A stretch of 64,000 nucleotides of DNA from NCBI RefSeq assembly GCF_022095615.2, contig NZ_CP155559.1, positions 431,501 through 495,500 on the forward strand, given 5' to 3'. This document shows, piece after piece, positions 1 to 7,958 of this stretch. A program made the translations under genes and the position numbers. Each line of letters opens with the position of its first letter. The first letter of the stretch is position 1. Origin of the DNA: Bacillus thuringiensis. Lineage in GTDB: Bacteria > Bacillota > Bacilli > Bacillales > Bacillaceae_G. Below the pieces are notes generated by a model, which worked only from the letters and a program-made list of their open reading frames with translations, made no database searches and had not been told where the DNA came from.

Positions 1-70
1 TTATCGTAATATATATTTGTAATTTTTCATGAAATTCAAACTTTAGTGAAATGATTAATGGAGGCTATGT

Positions 71-2095
71 TTAGTTTTCGCTAATGGATGCATTTAAAAG
101 TTCAGTAGGATTGCCTGTTCCAGCTCCTCCGATTGTAACAGATCCACCAGGAAGAATTTCACCATTCCATCCTGCATTCGTAATTACGTAATGATTATTT
201 ATTTTACTACTGATTTTAGAATCCCAAACTTGTGTTAAATTGCCGTTATAATCAAATTCTAATTTCCAGTTTTTAATAGGGGTCGTTCCACTATTTTTAA
301 TTACAATCGAGAAGTTGTAACCACTTCCCCAATTTGAAGTGACTGAAAAGGTAGCATTGCTATTTCCACCAGGAGGTGTTGTGTTAGCGTCATCTGTTTT
401 TACAAGAATGGAAGTAGGCTGTGATTTATTCCCAGCAGCATCCTTTGCTAATACTGAAAAGGTGTATTCTGTATTAGGTTTTAAGTTTTTAATTGTAATA
501 CTATTTGTTGTTGTACTCCATTTTTCTTCTCCGGCAGTAATTTCATATTCAGTAACTCCTACGTTATCAGTAGATGCAATCCAGTTTAATTGAACTGAGT
601 TTGAATTTTTATTTGTAACAGCAATATTTTTTACGTTTGTTGGTGGTTCAATATCTTTTTGAGTAATAGGTCCACCAAGTAATTCTTTTACTAGCGTATC
701 AAGTAATTTTGGTCCACTACAACTATATTTTGGACTTGTACGGCAATCCCCGCTTAGCTCCCAAAACATTGCGCCACTTAAACCCTTTGTCTTTATATAG
801 TCTGTTTTATATTTCATAGATTCGTTGTCATCATAGCTAATAAATGTGCCTGTAGTCGCATTATATAAATAAGGTACTTTCGCTACATCGTTCCAGTGGC
901 GAACAAAACCATTTTTATTAACATAATTAGCTGCTAAATCACCATAATCGTACACACCTGTGTCACCGGTAGAATAATCATCCCAAGTACCTTTAGAAGC
1001 GAGCTTTCCGTCACTACCTGGTTTACAAGGTTGGTATTGCCCATTATTTTCTTTTCCGCAACTTTTCCATCCACGTCCGTAAAAAGGTACACCTAATACG
1101 AGTTTATCCGCTGGAACCCCTTCATTTGTATAAATGTCTATCGCACCATCTACGTAAAATTTTGTATCTGTTGCGGGGTCATTTGGATCTTTGTATAGTG
1201 CAGCATTATGGTTAGAAGTAGCTTCCCATCCACCATGGAAATCATATGTCATAATATTAATCCAATCAAGTATTTGAGAGATCTTCTTTAGCTCCGTATG
1301 ATCCGCATAACGTTGGCTTGCACCTGACGCGATTGTTAGTAAATATTGTTTCCCATCTTCTGCACCAGCTTTCGTTAATGCATTTCGAACATCTTGAAGG
1401 AGTAGGGTGAAGTTTTGTTTATCTTCAGGACGATAACTACCACCAGGAATTGTTTCAACACCCGGGTATTCCCAGTCTAAATCAACGCCGTCAAATCCAT
1501 ATTCGCGAAGAAAAGCTACTGTAGATTCGGCGAATACTTTTCTTGTTTTTTCATCAGCGGCCATATCAGAAAAGCGGTTAGACCAAGTCCAGCCACCAAC
1601 TGAAATAATTGTTTTTAAGTGAGGATACTTAGCTTTTAATCGTTTCAGTTCTCCGAAATTTCCGCAGCGGGCATATTTATCACAATCTTCCCAAGTTGTA
1701 CCCGATCCCGGATAAGATTTTGTGACATCAGCCCATGGTTCACCGAGTACGAGAGTGCCATTAGGGACCTCTTTATTTTGCAGTGGTACACCAGATTCTT
1801 TACAGTTCCATGTTTGTTTATTTGGATTATCGGGGTGAGTAGAAGGGTTTCCATGTTTTCCATTCCAGCAAATATCAGCGAACGCATAGTTTAAATGAGT
1901 TAGCTTTGACGCATCAATGTCTGCAACTTGATAATTACGTCCGTAAATACCCCATGAAGGAAAATACCCAACAATTTTTTGACCTTGCTTTGGTGAATCT
2001 GCTAATGCGAAATTTGGAGTAGTAAAGTTTGTGAGAAAAAGAGGTAAGAAGAGTAGTAGGGATAGTAATAGCAGTGTGAATTTTTTTGATCTCAT
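71..2095 (-). CDS. Secreted GH18 chitinase with FnIII and CBM2-type domains
   Basis: Endo-acting chitin hydrolase, exported. From this start the protein has 674 residues: a signal peptide (KK followed by a long Leu-rich core, cleavage likely after ALA near residue 32), a GH18 barrel with the catalytic signature DGVDLDWE (acid Glu near residue 209), a fibronectin type III domain (about 490-575) and a C-terminal CBM2-like chitin/cellulose-binding domain. The ATG at 2095 is chosen because AAAGGAGA lies 8 nt upstream; the frame stays open to 2152 but that start has no good RBS. Length and domain order match the B. cereus 74-kDa chitinase. The upstream region carries a palindrome, a bcr1 repeat and a cre-like site. 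Substrate preference is inferred from the family. Confidence 0.95.
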   Translation of the reverse strand: MRSKKFTLLLLSLLLFLPLFLTNFTTPNFALADSPKQGQKIVGYFPSWGIYGRNYQVADIDASKLTHLNYAFADICWNGKHGNPSTHPDNPNKQTWNCKESGVPLQNKEVPNGTLVLGEPWADVTKSYPGSGTTWEDCDKYARCGNFGELKRLKAKYPHLKTIISVGGWTWSNRFSDMAADEKTRKVFAESTVAFLREYGFDGVDLDWEYPGVETIPGGSYRPEDKQNFTLLLQDVRNALTKAGAEDGKQYLLTIASGASQRYADHTELKKISQILDWINIMTYDFHGGWEATSNHNAALYKDPNDPATDTKFYVDGAIDIYTNEGVPADKLVLGVPFYGRGWKSCGKENNGQYQPCKPGSDGKLASKGTWDDYSTGDTGVYDYGDLAANYVNKNGFVRHWNDVAKVPYLYNATTGTFISYDDNESMKYKTDYIKTKGLSGAMFWELSGDCRTSPKYSCSGPKLLDTLVKELLGGPITQKDIEPPTNVKNIAVTNKNSNSVQLNWIASTDNVGVTEYEITAGEEKWSTTTNSITIKNLKPNTEYTFSVLAKDAAGNKSQPTSILVKTDDANTTPPGGNSNATFSVTSNWGSGYNFSIVIKNSGTTPIKNWKLEFDYNGNLTQVWDSKISSKINNHYVITNAGWNGEILPGGSVTIGGAGTGNPTELLNASISEN

Positions 2096-2158
2096 AGTCA
2101 TTTCTCCTTTCAAAATAAAAGATATATTTAAAGGCATACGCCAATAAATCAAAATGGA

Positions 2159-2181
2159 TCTAGACGTATGAAACGTCTAGA
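2159..2181. repeat. 9-bp-arm palindrome abutting bcr1
   Basis: TCTAGACGT and ACGTCTAGA are perfect inverted arms around a 5-nt loop. The right arm ends exactly where the bcr1 ATAAA begins. It lies in the probable 5' untranslated region of the chitinase gene and could be an operator, an mRNA hairpin or part of the insertion target. Confidence 0.6.
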
Positions 2182-2334
2182 TAAAGTGAAACTTTAATCA
2201 GTGGGGGGCTTCATCCCCCACTGATTATTAGTTGAACCAATCGGACTTTTAGGGGCAGTTGATCCCCCACCTAACTTCTTTGCTTTCGCTAAAGTTTGAG
2301 GTGGGGGTCTTACTGCCCATTAAAGCGGGATAAA
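2181..2334 (+). repeat. bcr1 repeat, intact copy 1
   Basis: 154-bp element beginning ATAAAGTGAAACTTTAATCA and ending AAAGCGGGATAAA, so ATAAA (TTTAT on the other strand) flanks both ends as a 5-bp direct repeat. Internally it has GTGGGGGG...CCCCCCAC complementary runs and a second GGTGGGGG run, so it can fold into a long stem. This is the B. cereus group bcr1 repeat, a non-autonomous MITE-like element known for TTTAT-type duplications. A second full copy is at 55817-55975 with the same ends. Confidence 0.85.
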
Positions 2335-2405
2335 AATGATCAGACATCACGAAGTCTATACAAGAGAGCTGGGGGTGATTAAATCGTAGCAAATGTAAGA
2401 TTTAG

Positions 2406-2419
2406 TGTAAACGCTTTAT
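2406..2419. promoter_or_regulatory. cre-like site upstream of chitinase
   Basis: TGTAAACGCTTTAT matches the CcpA cre consensus at nearly every position. It lies about 310 bp upstream of the chitinase ATG, beyond the bcr1 element. If functional it would put chitinase under carbon catabolite control; the distance makes this tentative. Confidence 0.4.
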
Positions 2420-2616
2420 TTGATTCAAAAAGATTTTCTCAATATGAAATGGCTCTAACACAGACTACACATGAAAATAAAATATTGATTAGGGAGGAAA
2501 AGGCTCCTTGTAATTAAATTTGAGAAAAAATTGTATAAAGTCAATTTGTAATAGCGTAGCAAGATGAGAAAATATCATGTAAAATAATAGTAAAAATATG
2601 TAAAGGAGCGAATGGT

Positions 2617-2988
2617 GTGGATGTCTTTTTGAACATTGCTGAAGAAAAAATTCGACAAGCAATACGGAATGGAGACCTTGATCATATTCCGGGAAAAGGA
2701 AAACCACTACAATTAGAAGACCTTTCAATGGTACCTCCAGAACTTAGAATGAGTTATAAAATTTTAAAAAATGCGGGCATGATTCCACCAGAAATGGAAC
2801 TACAAAAAGATATATTAAAAATAGAAGACTTAATTGCGTGCTGTTATGATGAAGCAGAGAGAAAAGAATTACAAGAAGAGTTAACAGCAAAAACGCTGCG
2901 TTTTCAGCAGGTAATGGAAAAGAGAAAGATTAAAGATAGTTCAGCTTTTCGTATGTATCAGGATAAAGTATTTCGTAAATTAAGCTAA
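2617..2988 (+). CDS. DUF1992 / DnaJ-C28-like domain protein
   Basis: Small soluble protein of 123 residues. The segment IRQAIRNGDLDHIPGKGKPL is the hallmark of the DUF1992 family, named for similarity to the conserved part of DnaJC28; no J domain is present. Molecular function is not established. The GTG start at 2617 is preceded by GGAG with 8-nt spacing. The thioredoxin-like gene follows 10 nt after the stop, so the two are probably co-transcribed. The length is typical for bacterial members. Confidence 0.85.
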   Translation: MDVFLNIAEEKIRQAIRNGDLDHIPGKGKPLQLEDLSMVPPELRMSYKILKNAGMIPPEMELQKDILKIEDLIACCYDEAERKELQEELTAKTLRFQQVMEKRKIKDSSAFRMYQDKVFRKLS

Positions 2989-2998
2989 GAGGGATAAG

Positions 2999-3313
2999 AT
3001 GAATACATTTGAAACGATAGAAGAATTAGCGACATATATTGAAGGACAACAATTAGTACTGCTGTTTATTAAAACGGAAAATTGTGGTGTTTGTGATGTT
3101 ATGTTAAGAAAAGTAAATTGCGTATTAGAGAATTATGATTACGTAGAGAAAGTAGAAATATTACTACAAGACATGCAAGAGATAGCGGGGCGATATGCAG
3201 TATTTACAGGACCAACAGTTTTATTATTTTATAATGGAAAAGAGATCCTTCGTGAATCACGCTTCATTTCACTTGAAAATCTAGAAAGAACCATTCAATT
3301 ATTCGAAGATTAA
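2999..3313 (+). CDS. Thioredoxin-like protein (CGVC active site)
   Basis: 104-residue single-domain thioredoxin fold with the redox motif CGVC at residues 29-32 and a GPTVLLF segment carrying the expected cis-Pro. There is no signal peptide, so it should act in the cytoplasm. It resembles the YdbP/YtpP group of small Bacillus thioredoxin-like proteins rather than TrxA, whose motif is CGPC. It lies 10 nt after the DUF1992 gene and 13 nt before the Cys-rich membrane peptide, an arrangement that suggests one small operon. The partner substrate is unknown. Confidence 0.85.
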   Translation: MNTFETIEELATYIEGQQLVLLFIKTENCGVCDVMLRKVNCVLENYDYVEKVEILLQDMQEIAGRYAVFTGPTVLLFYNGKEILRESRFISLENLERTIQLFED

Positions 3314-3326
3314 GGGAGGCTTTTAT

Positions 3327-3578
3327 ATGGAATTTATTATTGTCATACTATTATTTGTTGTAGTTGGAACGATCGTAACAGCAGTTCGATCAAACAAAAA
3401 GAAGGTAAATCTTACAAAACAAAATAACATTCATAATTCATCCAACAGCTCATCACCATTATTTTTCTTTGCTGGATCGGATAATGATAGCTCGCACGAT
3501 GGAGGTTCACATGATTGCGGAGGTTCTTTTGGTGGAGATAGTGGAGGTAGCTGCGGTGGTGGAGGCGGTGGTGATTGA
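3327..3578 (+). CDS. Small membrane protein with Ser/His then Gly/Cys-rich tail
   Basis: 83 residues, no family recognised. Residues 1-20 form one membrane segment, followed by a basic stretch (RSNKKK), a Ser/Asn linker and a tail of alternating Ser-His-Asp and Gly repeats with two Cys (HDCGGSF, GGSCGGGGGGD). Cys, His and Asp in a flexible tail suggest metal binding or disulfide chemistry, but this is inference. The RBS GGGAGG lies 8-9 nt before the ATG. It is the third gene of the DUF1992/thioredoxin-like cluster, and a terminator follows directly. Confidence 0.7.
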   Translation: MEFIIVILLFVVVGTIVTAVRSNKKKVNLTKQNNIHNSSNSSSPLFFFAGSDNDSSHDGGSHDCGGSFGGDSGGSCGGGGGGD

Positions 3579-3581
3579 TGA

Positions 3582-3613
3582 GAATACGCCTTATAGGGGG
3601 CGTATTTCTTTTT
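3582..3613 (+). terminator. Rho-independent terminator
   Basis: AATACGCC pairs with GGCGTATT and a T-rich run follows, just after the Gly/Cys-rich gene. Confidence 0.75.
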
Positions 3614-3630
3614 AAACAAACGTTTGATTA
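3612..3630. promoter_or_regulatory. 19-bp repeat, copy 1 (probable operator)
   Basis: TTAAACAAACGTTTGATTA contains the palindrome CAAACGTTTG. An identical 19-mer begins 45 bp downstream. The pair brackets the likely promoter of the 47-residue ORF and looks like a dimeric-regulator operator pair; the regulator is unknown. Confidence 0.55.
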
Positions 3631-3656
3631 GTTGGCTTACATATGCATAACAACAG

Positions 3657-3675
3657 TTAAACAAACGTTTGATTA
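3657..3675. promoter_or_regulatory. 19-bp repeat, copy 2 (probable operator)
   Basis: Exact second copy of TTAAACAAACGTTTGATTA, ending about 30 bp before the ATG of the 47-residue ORF. It differs from the GACCGAACGGTC sites of the TetR gene downstream, so a different regulator is implied. Confidence 0.55.
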
Positions 3676-3704
3676 ATATTTTTAACGTACTAAGGGGAAT
3701 AGAA

Positions 3705-3848
3705 ATGAAAAGGGAACTGAAAGTGAAAAACAAGGGGAAAGTAGTGTTATTTTTATTAGCTGCGGGAGGCGTAGTTCTTGTTAAATTAGGATTTAAAATT
3801 GGAATCATACATATGATTCGAACGTGGTTTGAAAGTACGTTTTCTTAA
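3705..3848 (+). CDS. Predicted 47-residue single-pass membrane peptide
   Basis: Short ORF with a good RBS (AAGGGGAATAGAA before ATG). The product starts MKRELKVKNKGK, then has a hydrophobic stretch (VVLFLLAAGGVVLV) and an amphipathic tail ending FESTFS. A terminator follows 15 nt after the stop and the paired 19-bp repeats lie upstream, so it has a complete transcription unit of its own. No family is recognised. It is too short for a homology-based call, but codon use and signals look real. Confidence 0.55.
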   Translation: MKRELKVKNKGKVVLFLLAAGGVVLVKLGFKIGIIHMIRTWFESTFS

Positions 3849-3860
3849 ATAAGGAATATA

Positions 3861-3887
3861 GCCTCTTGCGATAGAGGTTTTTTATTT
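3861..3887 (+). terminator. Rho-independent terminator
   Basis: CCTCT/AGAGG stem followed by TTTTTTATT, after the 47-residue ORF. Confidence 0.65.
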
Positions 3888-3897
3888 GTTATTATTA

Positions 3898-3915
3898 GAC
3901 TGAACGGTCGGTTTA
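3898..3915. promoter_or_regulatory. TetR operator 1
   Basis: GACTGAACGGTCGGTTTA is dyad-symmetric and differs by one base from the site at 4543-4560. It sits immediately upstream of the TetR gene RBS, as expected for autoregulation. Confidence 0.75.
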
Positions 3916-3928
3916 AAGAGGTGTGAAT

Positions 3929-4510
3929 ATGAGAAGAAGCGCAGAAGAGATAAAGAAAGAAATTGCCTATAAAGCAGAAAGTCTGTTTTCACAGAAGGGC
4001 TATGCAGCTACATCTATGGAAGAGATTTGTGAAATTACAGAGAGAAGTAAAGGAAGCATTTATTATCACTTTAAAAGTAAAGAAGAATTATTTTTATTTG
4101 TAGTGAAACAGCATACGTATGATTGGCTTGAAAAATGGAATGAAAAAGAGAAGTTGTATAGTACGAATACTGAAAAACTATATGGTCTCGCGGAATATCA
4201 TGTCGAGGACATACAGCAGCCCATTTCAAATGCAATAGAGGAATTTTCTATGAGCCAAGTTGTAAGTAAAGAGATTTTGGATGAACTATTGGCTTTAACT
4301 AGAGAATCATATGTTATGTTTGAGAAACTAATTGAAGCAGGCATACAGTCTGGAGAGTTTCGTGAAGATAATACGCGTGATCTTATGTATATTGTGAATG
4401 GATTATTATCGGGGCTTGGAGTACTTTACTACGAGTTAGATTATAAAGAGCTGCAACGTATTTATAAAAAGGCAATAGATGTATTGTTAAAAGGAATGGC
4501 AGCTGAATAA
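3929..4510 (+). CDS. TetR/AcrR family transcriptional regulator
   Basis: 193-residue repressor. Residues 1-60 form the TetR HTH: YAATSMEEICEITERSKGSI then YYHFKSKEELF, the conserved recognition-helix region. The rest is the alpha-helical ligand and dimerisation domain. The ATG at 3929 is preferred over the GTG at 3923 because AGAGG is 7 nt upstream of the former and almost touches the latter. Matching operators precede both this gene and the MFS transporter 66 nt downstream, so it probably represses itself and the efflux pump. The inducer is unknown. Confidence 0.9.
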   Translation: MRRSAEEIKKEIAYKAESLFSQKGYAATSMEEICEITERSKGSIYYHFKSKEELFLFVVKQHTYDWLEKWNEKEKLYSTNTEKLYGLAEYHVEDIQQPISNAIEEFSMSQVVSKEILDELLALTRESYVMFEKLIEAGIQSGEFREDNTRDLMYIVNGLLSGLGVLYYELDYKELQRIYKKAIDVLLKGMAAE

Positions 4511-4542
4511 TAGGTCAGTTGCTTTTCTTACGAAATAAATTA

Positions 4543-4560
4543 GACCGAACGGTCGGTTTA
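4543..4560. promoter_or_regulatory. TetR operator 2
   Basis: GACCGAACGGTCGGTTTA contains the palindrome GACCGaaCGGTC. It ends 16 bp before the MFS ATG and matches the site before tetR at 17 of 18 positions. Confidence 0.75.
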
Positions 4561-4576
4561 TGAAAGGAGAATGAAA

Positions 4577-5794
4577 ATGAACGCTTTATTTAAAAATCGA
4601 GCATTTATGCTCGTTATGGTATCTGATATTTTACAACAATTTGCAATTTGGATTAGAAATATGGCTCTTTTGTATTTCATAATGGAGCGAACGAATAATG
4701 ATCCAGTTTCCGTTTCATTGTTATCGGTTATGGAATATGCACCTATTTTTATTTTCTCGTTTATCGGTGGTGCGCTAGCTGATCGCTGGAATCCGAAAAG
4801 AACAATGGTTGCTGGAGATGTATTAAGCGTACTGTCCATTGTAGGAATTGTCTTGTTGTTAAAGCTGGATTATTGGCAGGCTATATTTTTTGCAACACTC
4901 ATTTCCGCGATTGTAGGCCAGTTTTCTCAGCCATCATCTTCGCGTATATTTAAGCGCTACGTAAAAGAAGAACAGGTAGCAAATGCAATTGCATTTAACC
5001 AAACGTTACAGTCATTATTTATGATTTTTGGACCAGTGGTAGGGTCGCTTGTGTATACACAACTTGGTTTATTTACGTCACTATATAGCTTAATCATTTT
5101 ATTTTTGTTATCTGCTATAGCCCTTTCATTTTTACCAAAATGGGTGGAACAAGAGCAAGTGGCGAGAGGTTCATTAAAAAATGATATAAAAGAAGGATGG
5201 AAATACGTTCTTCATACGAAAAATTTACGTATGATTACGATTACTTTCACCGTTATGGGCTTAGCTGTTGGACTAACGAATCCATTAGAGGTATTTCTTG
5301 TAATAGAGCGCCTTGGAATGGAAAAGGAAGCTGTTCAATATTTAGCTGCAGCTGATGGAATCGGTATGTTAATCGGTGGTATTGTTGCTGCAGTTTTTGC
5401 TTCAAAAGTGAATCCGAAAAAGATGTTTGTATTCGGTATGAGCATATTAGCAATGTCATTTTTAGTAGAAGGGTTATCTACATCATTTTGGATTACTAGT
5501 TTCATGAGGTTTGGAACAGGTATTTGTTTAGCTTGTGTTAATATCGTTGTCGGTACGCTTATGATTCAACTTGTACCAGAAAATATGATTGGAAGAGTAA
5601 ATGGAACAATTTTACCACTGTTTATGGGGGCAATGTTAATCGGAACTTCACTAGCTGGAGGATTGAAGGAGATGACCTCACTAGTTACTGTATTTTGTAT
5701 AGCAATGTCACTTATTTTATTTGCGATAGGTCCGGTTTTGCGTATGCAAATAAAGAAAGAAGATATTGTGAATCGAGAGGAAATGACGAATTGA
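4577..5794 (+). CDS. MFS efflux transporter (MFS_3/EntS-like)
   Basis: 405 residues, about 12 membrane segments, inner membrane. The MFS loop motif appears as GGALADRWNPKR after helix 2, and the central cytoplasmic loop after KWVEQEQVARG separates the two six-helix halves. The family exports drugs, siderophores or toxic metabolites. ATG 4577 has GGAG 7 nt upstream, whereas the ATG at 4571 abuts it. The TetR gene and operator just upstream indicate substrate-inducible expression. The substrate cannot be told from sequence. Confidence 0.88.
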   Translation: MNALFKNRAFMLVMVSDILQQFAIWIRNMALLYFIMERTNNDPVSVSLLSVMEYAPIFIFSFIGGALADRWNPKRTMVAGDVLSVLSIVGIVLLLKLDYWQAIFFATLISAIVGQFSQPSSSRIFKRYVKEEQVANAIAFNQTLQSLFMIFGPVVGSLVYTQLGLFTSLYSLIILFLLSAIALSFLPKWVEQEQVARGSLKNDIKEGWKYVLHTKNLRMITITFTVMGLAVGLTNPLEVFLVIERLGMEKEAVQYLAAADGIGMLIGGIVAAVFASKVNPKKMFVFGMSILAMSFLVEGLSTSFWITSFMRFGTGICLACVNIVVGTLMIQLVPENMIGRVNGTILPLFMGAMLIGTSLAGGLKEMTSLVTVFCIAMSLILFAIGPVLRMQIKKEDIVNREEMTN

Positions 5795-5922
5795 TTCGTT
5801 TCGGAATAGCTATTGTAAGGGGGCTGAATTGCTCCCTTTTCTTGTGGCAATCTTTTGACAACGACATGCCCCAACTATATACTGATGATGTAAAAACGAT
5901 TTTACAGGTTAGGAGCAATGGT

Positions 5923-6117
5923 GTGAAAAATCAAATCTATGAATTACGCACTGAAAACAATATTTCACAAGGTGCATTGGCTGATAAGTGTAAAGTTTCT
6001 AGACAGACGATAAATGCAATTGAGAATAATAAATATGATCCAAGCTTAGCGTTAGCATTCCGTTTAGCTGAAGTATTAGGAACAACTGTTGATAAACTAT
6101 TTTTGTACAAGCTGTAG
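5923..6117 (+). CDS. Small XRE-type HTH regulator
   Basis: 64-residue protein consisting of a single Cro/C1-type HTH (ISQGALADKCKVSRQTINAI followed by the ENNKYDPSLALAFRLA helix). The GTG start has AGGAG 7 nt upstream; the open frame extends further 5' but the extra sequence overlaps the MFS gene end and has no RBS. This one-HTH regulator type (YozG/YvaO-like) is usually paired with a small membrane protein, and one follows 12 nt downstream. It probably controls that pair. Confidence 0.85.
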   Translation: MKNQIYELRTENNISQGALADKCKVSRQTINAIENNKYDPSLALAFRLAEVLGTTVDKLFLYKL

Positions 6118-6129
6118 GGGGAGTAGTTG

Positions 6130-6522
6130 TTGGGGAAAGAGAAAATAAGCTTTGTAGTTACGGCATTAGTAGCTATAAGTACGTTAGTGTTTGCACTTTA
6201 TTATTGGTTAACTGAACTTCAAGTAAACTGGTATGCACTATTTATTTGTAGCATCGCATTACATTATATGTTTAAAAGTTTGGCATCGCATAATGTGGAA
6301 GGGACAACGGAGGAGAAAGAAGATGTAGAAAAACATGTATTAAAAACAAGTGCAAATGTTACGTATTATGTACTTGTTGTATTAATTTTTGGTTTGTTTT
6401 TCGCATCGGTAGGTTTTAATAAATGGATTGATTTTCATAACATACCGCTTTTGTTTGCGTTATGCGCTGCGATAGTTGTAAAGCCGGCTGTAGAATTTTT
6501 AATTGTAAGACGTTATCGCTAA
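6130..6522 (+). CDS. Four-helix membrane protein paired with XRE regulator
   Basis: 130 residues with four predicted membrane helices (about 5-27, 30-52, 75-98, 104-126) and a charged loop (EGTTEEKEDVEKH) between helices 2 and 3. No catalytic motif is visible. TTG 6130 is chosen because GGGGGAG ends 6 nt upstream; TTG 6127 is the alternative. It is translationally close to the HTH gene, so the two probably form a regulator/membrane-protein module. Function unknown. Confidence 0.7.
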   Translation: MGKEKISFVVTALVAISTLVFALYYWLTELQVNWYALFICSIALHYMFKSLASHNVEGTTEEKEDVEKHVLKTSANVTYYVLVVLIFGLFFASVGFNKWIDFHNIPLLFALCAAIVVKPAVEFLIVRRYR

Positions 6523-6532
6523 AAATAAAGAA

Positions 6533-6565
6533 AAGATCCTCTTCTCATGAGAAGAGGATCTTTTT
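6533..6565. terminator. Bidirectional terminator
   Basis: AAGATCCTCTTC pairs perfectly with GAAGAGGATCTT and is flanked by A-rich and T-rich runs. It serves the XRE/membrane pair on + and the UMF1 transporter on -. Confidence 0.85.
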
Positions 6566-6566
6566 C

Positions 6567-7850
6567 TTATAGCGTTTTTGTCTTTGGGCTAGGTGGTGTA
6601 ACGGATGTATTATTTTCAGGAACTCTAGTTAATAAGAATCCACCGATAACGAACAGTACAATAATACTAAGGACACCAGCGTTTGTTTTTCCCGTTAATT
6701 GCGTCGTAACACCGACTAATACGGGACCCATAATCGCTGCAAACTTACCAAAGATATTATAAAATCCGAAGAATTCATTTGCAGATTCTTTAGGTACTAG
6801 TTTTGCAAAATAGGAACGACTAAGTGCTTGAATACCACCTTGAGAAGTTGCAACTAACATTGCTAAAATCCAGAAATCGAGTGTCGTTTTTAAGAAATAA
6901 GCATATGTGCAGATAATGATATAAATAATAATACCGACATATAGCATTTTTTTACCTGTAAATGTTTCTGATAATTTTCCGTATAATAAAGCGAATGGAC
7001 AAGCTACAATTTGTGTGACAAATAAGATGATTAATAGATTCGTTGCACTAATACCGAGATCTGTTCCGTAAGCGGTAGACATAGTAATAATGGTATCGAC
7101 CCCGTCAATGTAGAAGAAATAGGCGATTAGGAACATGAAGACTGTTTTATATTCTTTAATATTTTTAAAAGTATCAGCAAGGCGTTTGAAGCTCATTGCA
7201 ATTGGTCTTGGATGGCGTTCAATATAATGTGTTTGCTCTACGTTTTTTAGCATTGGAATTGTAAATAATCCCCACCAAAGAGCTGTTATTGCGAATGAAA
7301 TTTGACTAGCAATGCCGACCGATAAAGGGATAGTGCCTTTTTGAGCAAGAATAATAAGGGCGATACAGCCGATAAAAGGAATTGTGCTCCCAATATAGCC
7401 TAATGCAAAGCCTCTTGTAGAAATTCGATCCATTCTATCTTTAGAGGTAACATCTACTAAAAATGCATCATAAAAAATGTTTGCTCCAGCAAAACCGACT
7501 AATGCGAGCATGTAGCATCCTAGTAATAAGTACCACTGAGATGTTGGGACGACTGCTAGCATACTTGTAAATACGATACCGAGTCCAAAGAAGAATGTGA
7601 AAAATCGTTTTTTAAATCCTTTATAATCAGCAACTGTGCCGAGAATAGGGGCAAGTATAGAAATTAAAAGTGTAGCGAATGAGTTTGCGTATCCCCAATA
7701 TGCTGTTGAAGTTGCACCAGATAGCCCAGCTTCTTTTGCAGCTGCCTTAAAGTAAATTGGGAATAATGCAGTTGTAATGACGAGTGAATATACGGAGTTC
7801 GCCCAATCGTATAATATCCAGCTTTTTTCTTGTCTGGACATTTTTTTCAT
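6567..7850 (-). CDS. MFS transporter, UMF1/Atg22-like family
   Basis: 427-residue polytopic membrane protein with about 12 helices. The N-terminal SWILYDWANSVYSLVITTAL is diagnostic for the UMF1 (vacuole effluxer Atg22-like) branch, as in B. subtilis YxiO. The second half contains SQGGIQALSRSYFAKLVP and FFGFYNIFGKFAAIMGP, also conserved there. GGGGG lies 8 nt before the ATG at 7850. It is monocistronic, convergent with the upstream pair. The substrate is unknown; amino-acid or metabolite export is inferred from the Atg22 relationship. Confidence 0.85.
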   Translation of the reverse strand: MKKMSRQEKSWILYDWANSVYSLVITTALFPIYFKAAAKEAGLSGATSTAYWGYANSFATLLISILAPILGTVADYKGFKKRFFTFFFGLGIVFTSMLAVVPTSQWYLLLGCYMLALVGFAGANIFYDAFLVDVTSKDRMDRISTRGFALGYIGSTIPFIGCIALIILAQKGTIPLSVGIASQISFAITALWWGLFTIPMLKNVEQTHYIERHPRPIAMSFKRLADTFKNIKEYKTVFMFLIAYFFYIDGVDTIITMSTAYGTDLGISATNLLIILFVTQIVACPFALLYGKLSETFTGKKMLYVGIIIYIIICTYAYFLKTTLDFWILAMLVATSQGGIQALSRSYFAKLVPKESANEFFGFYNIFGKFAAIMGPVLVGVTTQLTGKTNAGVLSIIVLFVIGGFLLTRVPENNTSVTPPSPKTKTL

Positions 7851-7958
7851 ATAGTGTTCCCCCTTAAATTTGTTCTACTAACAGTGTACAAAAATAAAAA
7901 TTATAAAAAGAGAAACTGTGATGATTTTTACATAACTTTTACATGTATACACAGTTCT

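Noticed and set aside
3431..3808. 125-codon - strand frame over the Gly/Cys-rich gene
   Set aside because: Pro-rich shadow of the Gly repeats, no RBS, overlaps a terminator and the 47-residue gene.
5695..5922. Extended 5' part of the XRE regulator frame
   Set aside because: It overlaps the MFS coding region and lacks an RBS; GTG 5923 has AGGAG at 7 nt and gives a complete HTH protein.
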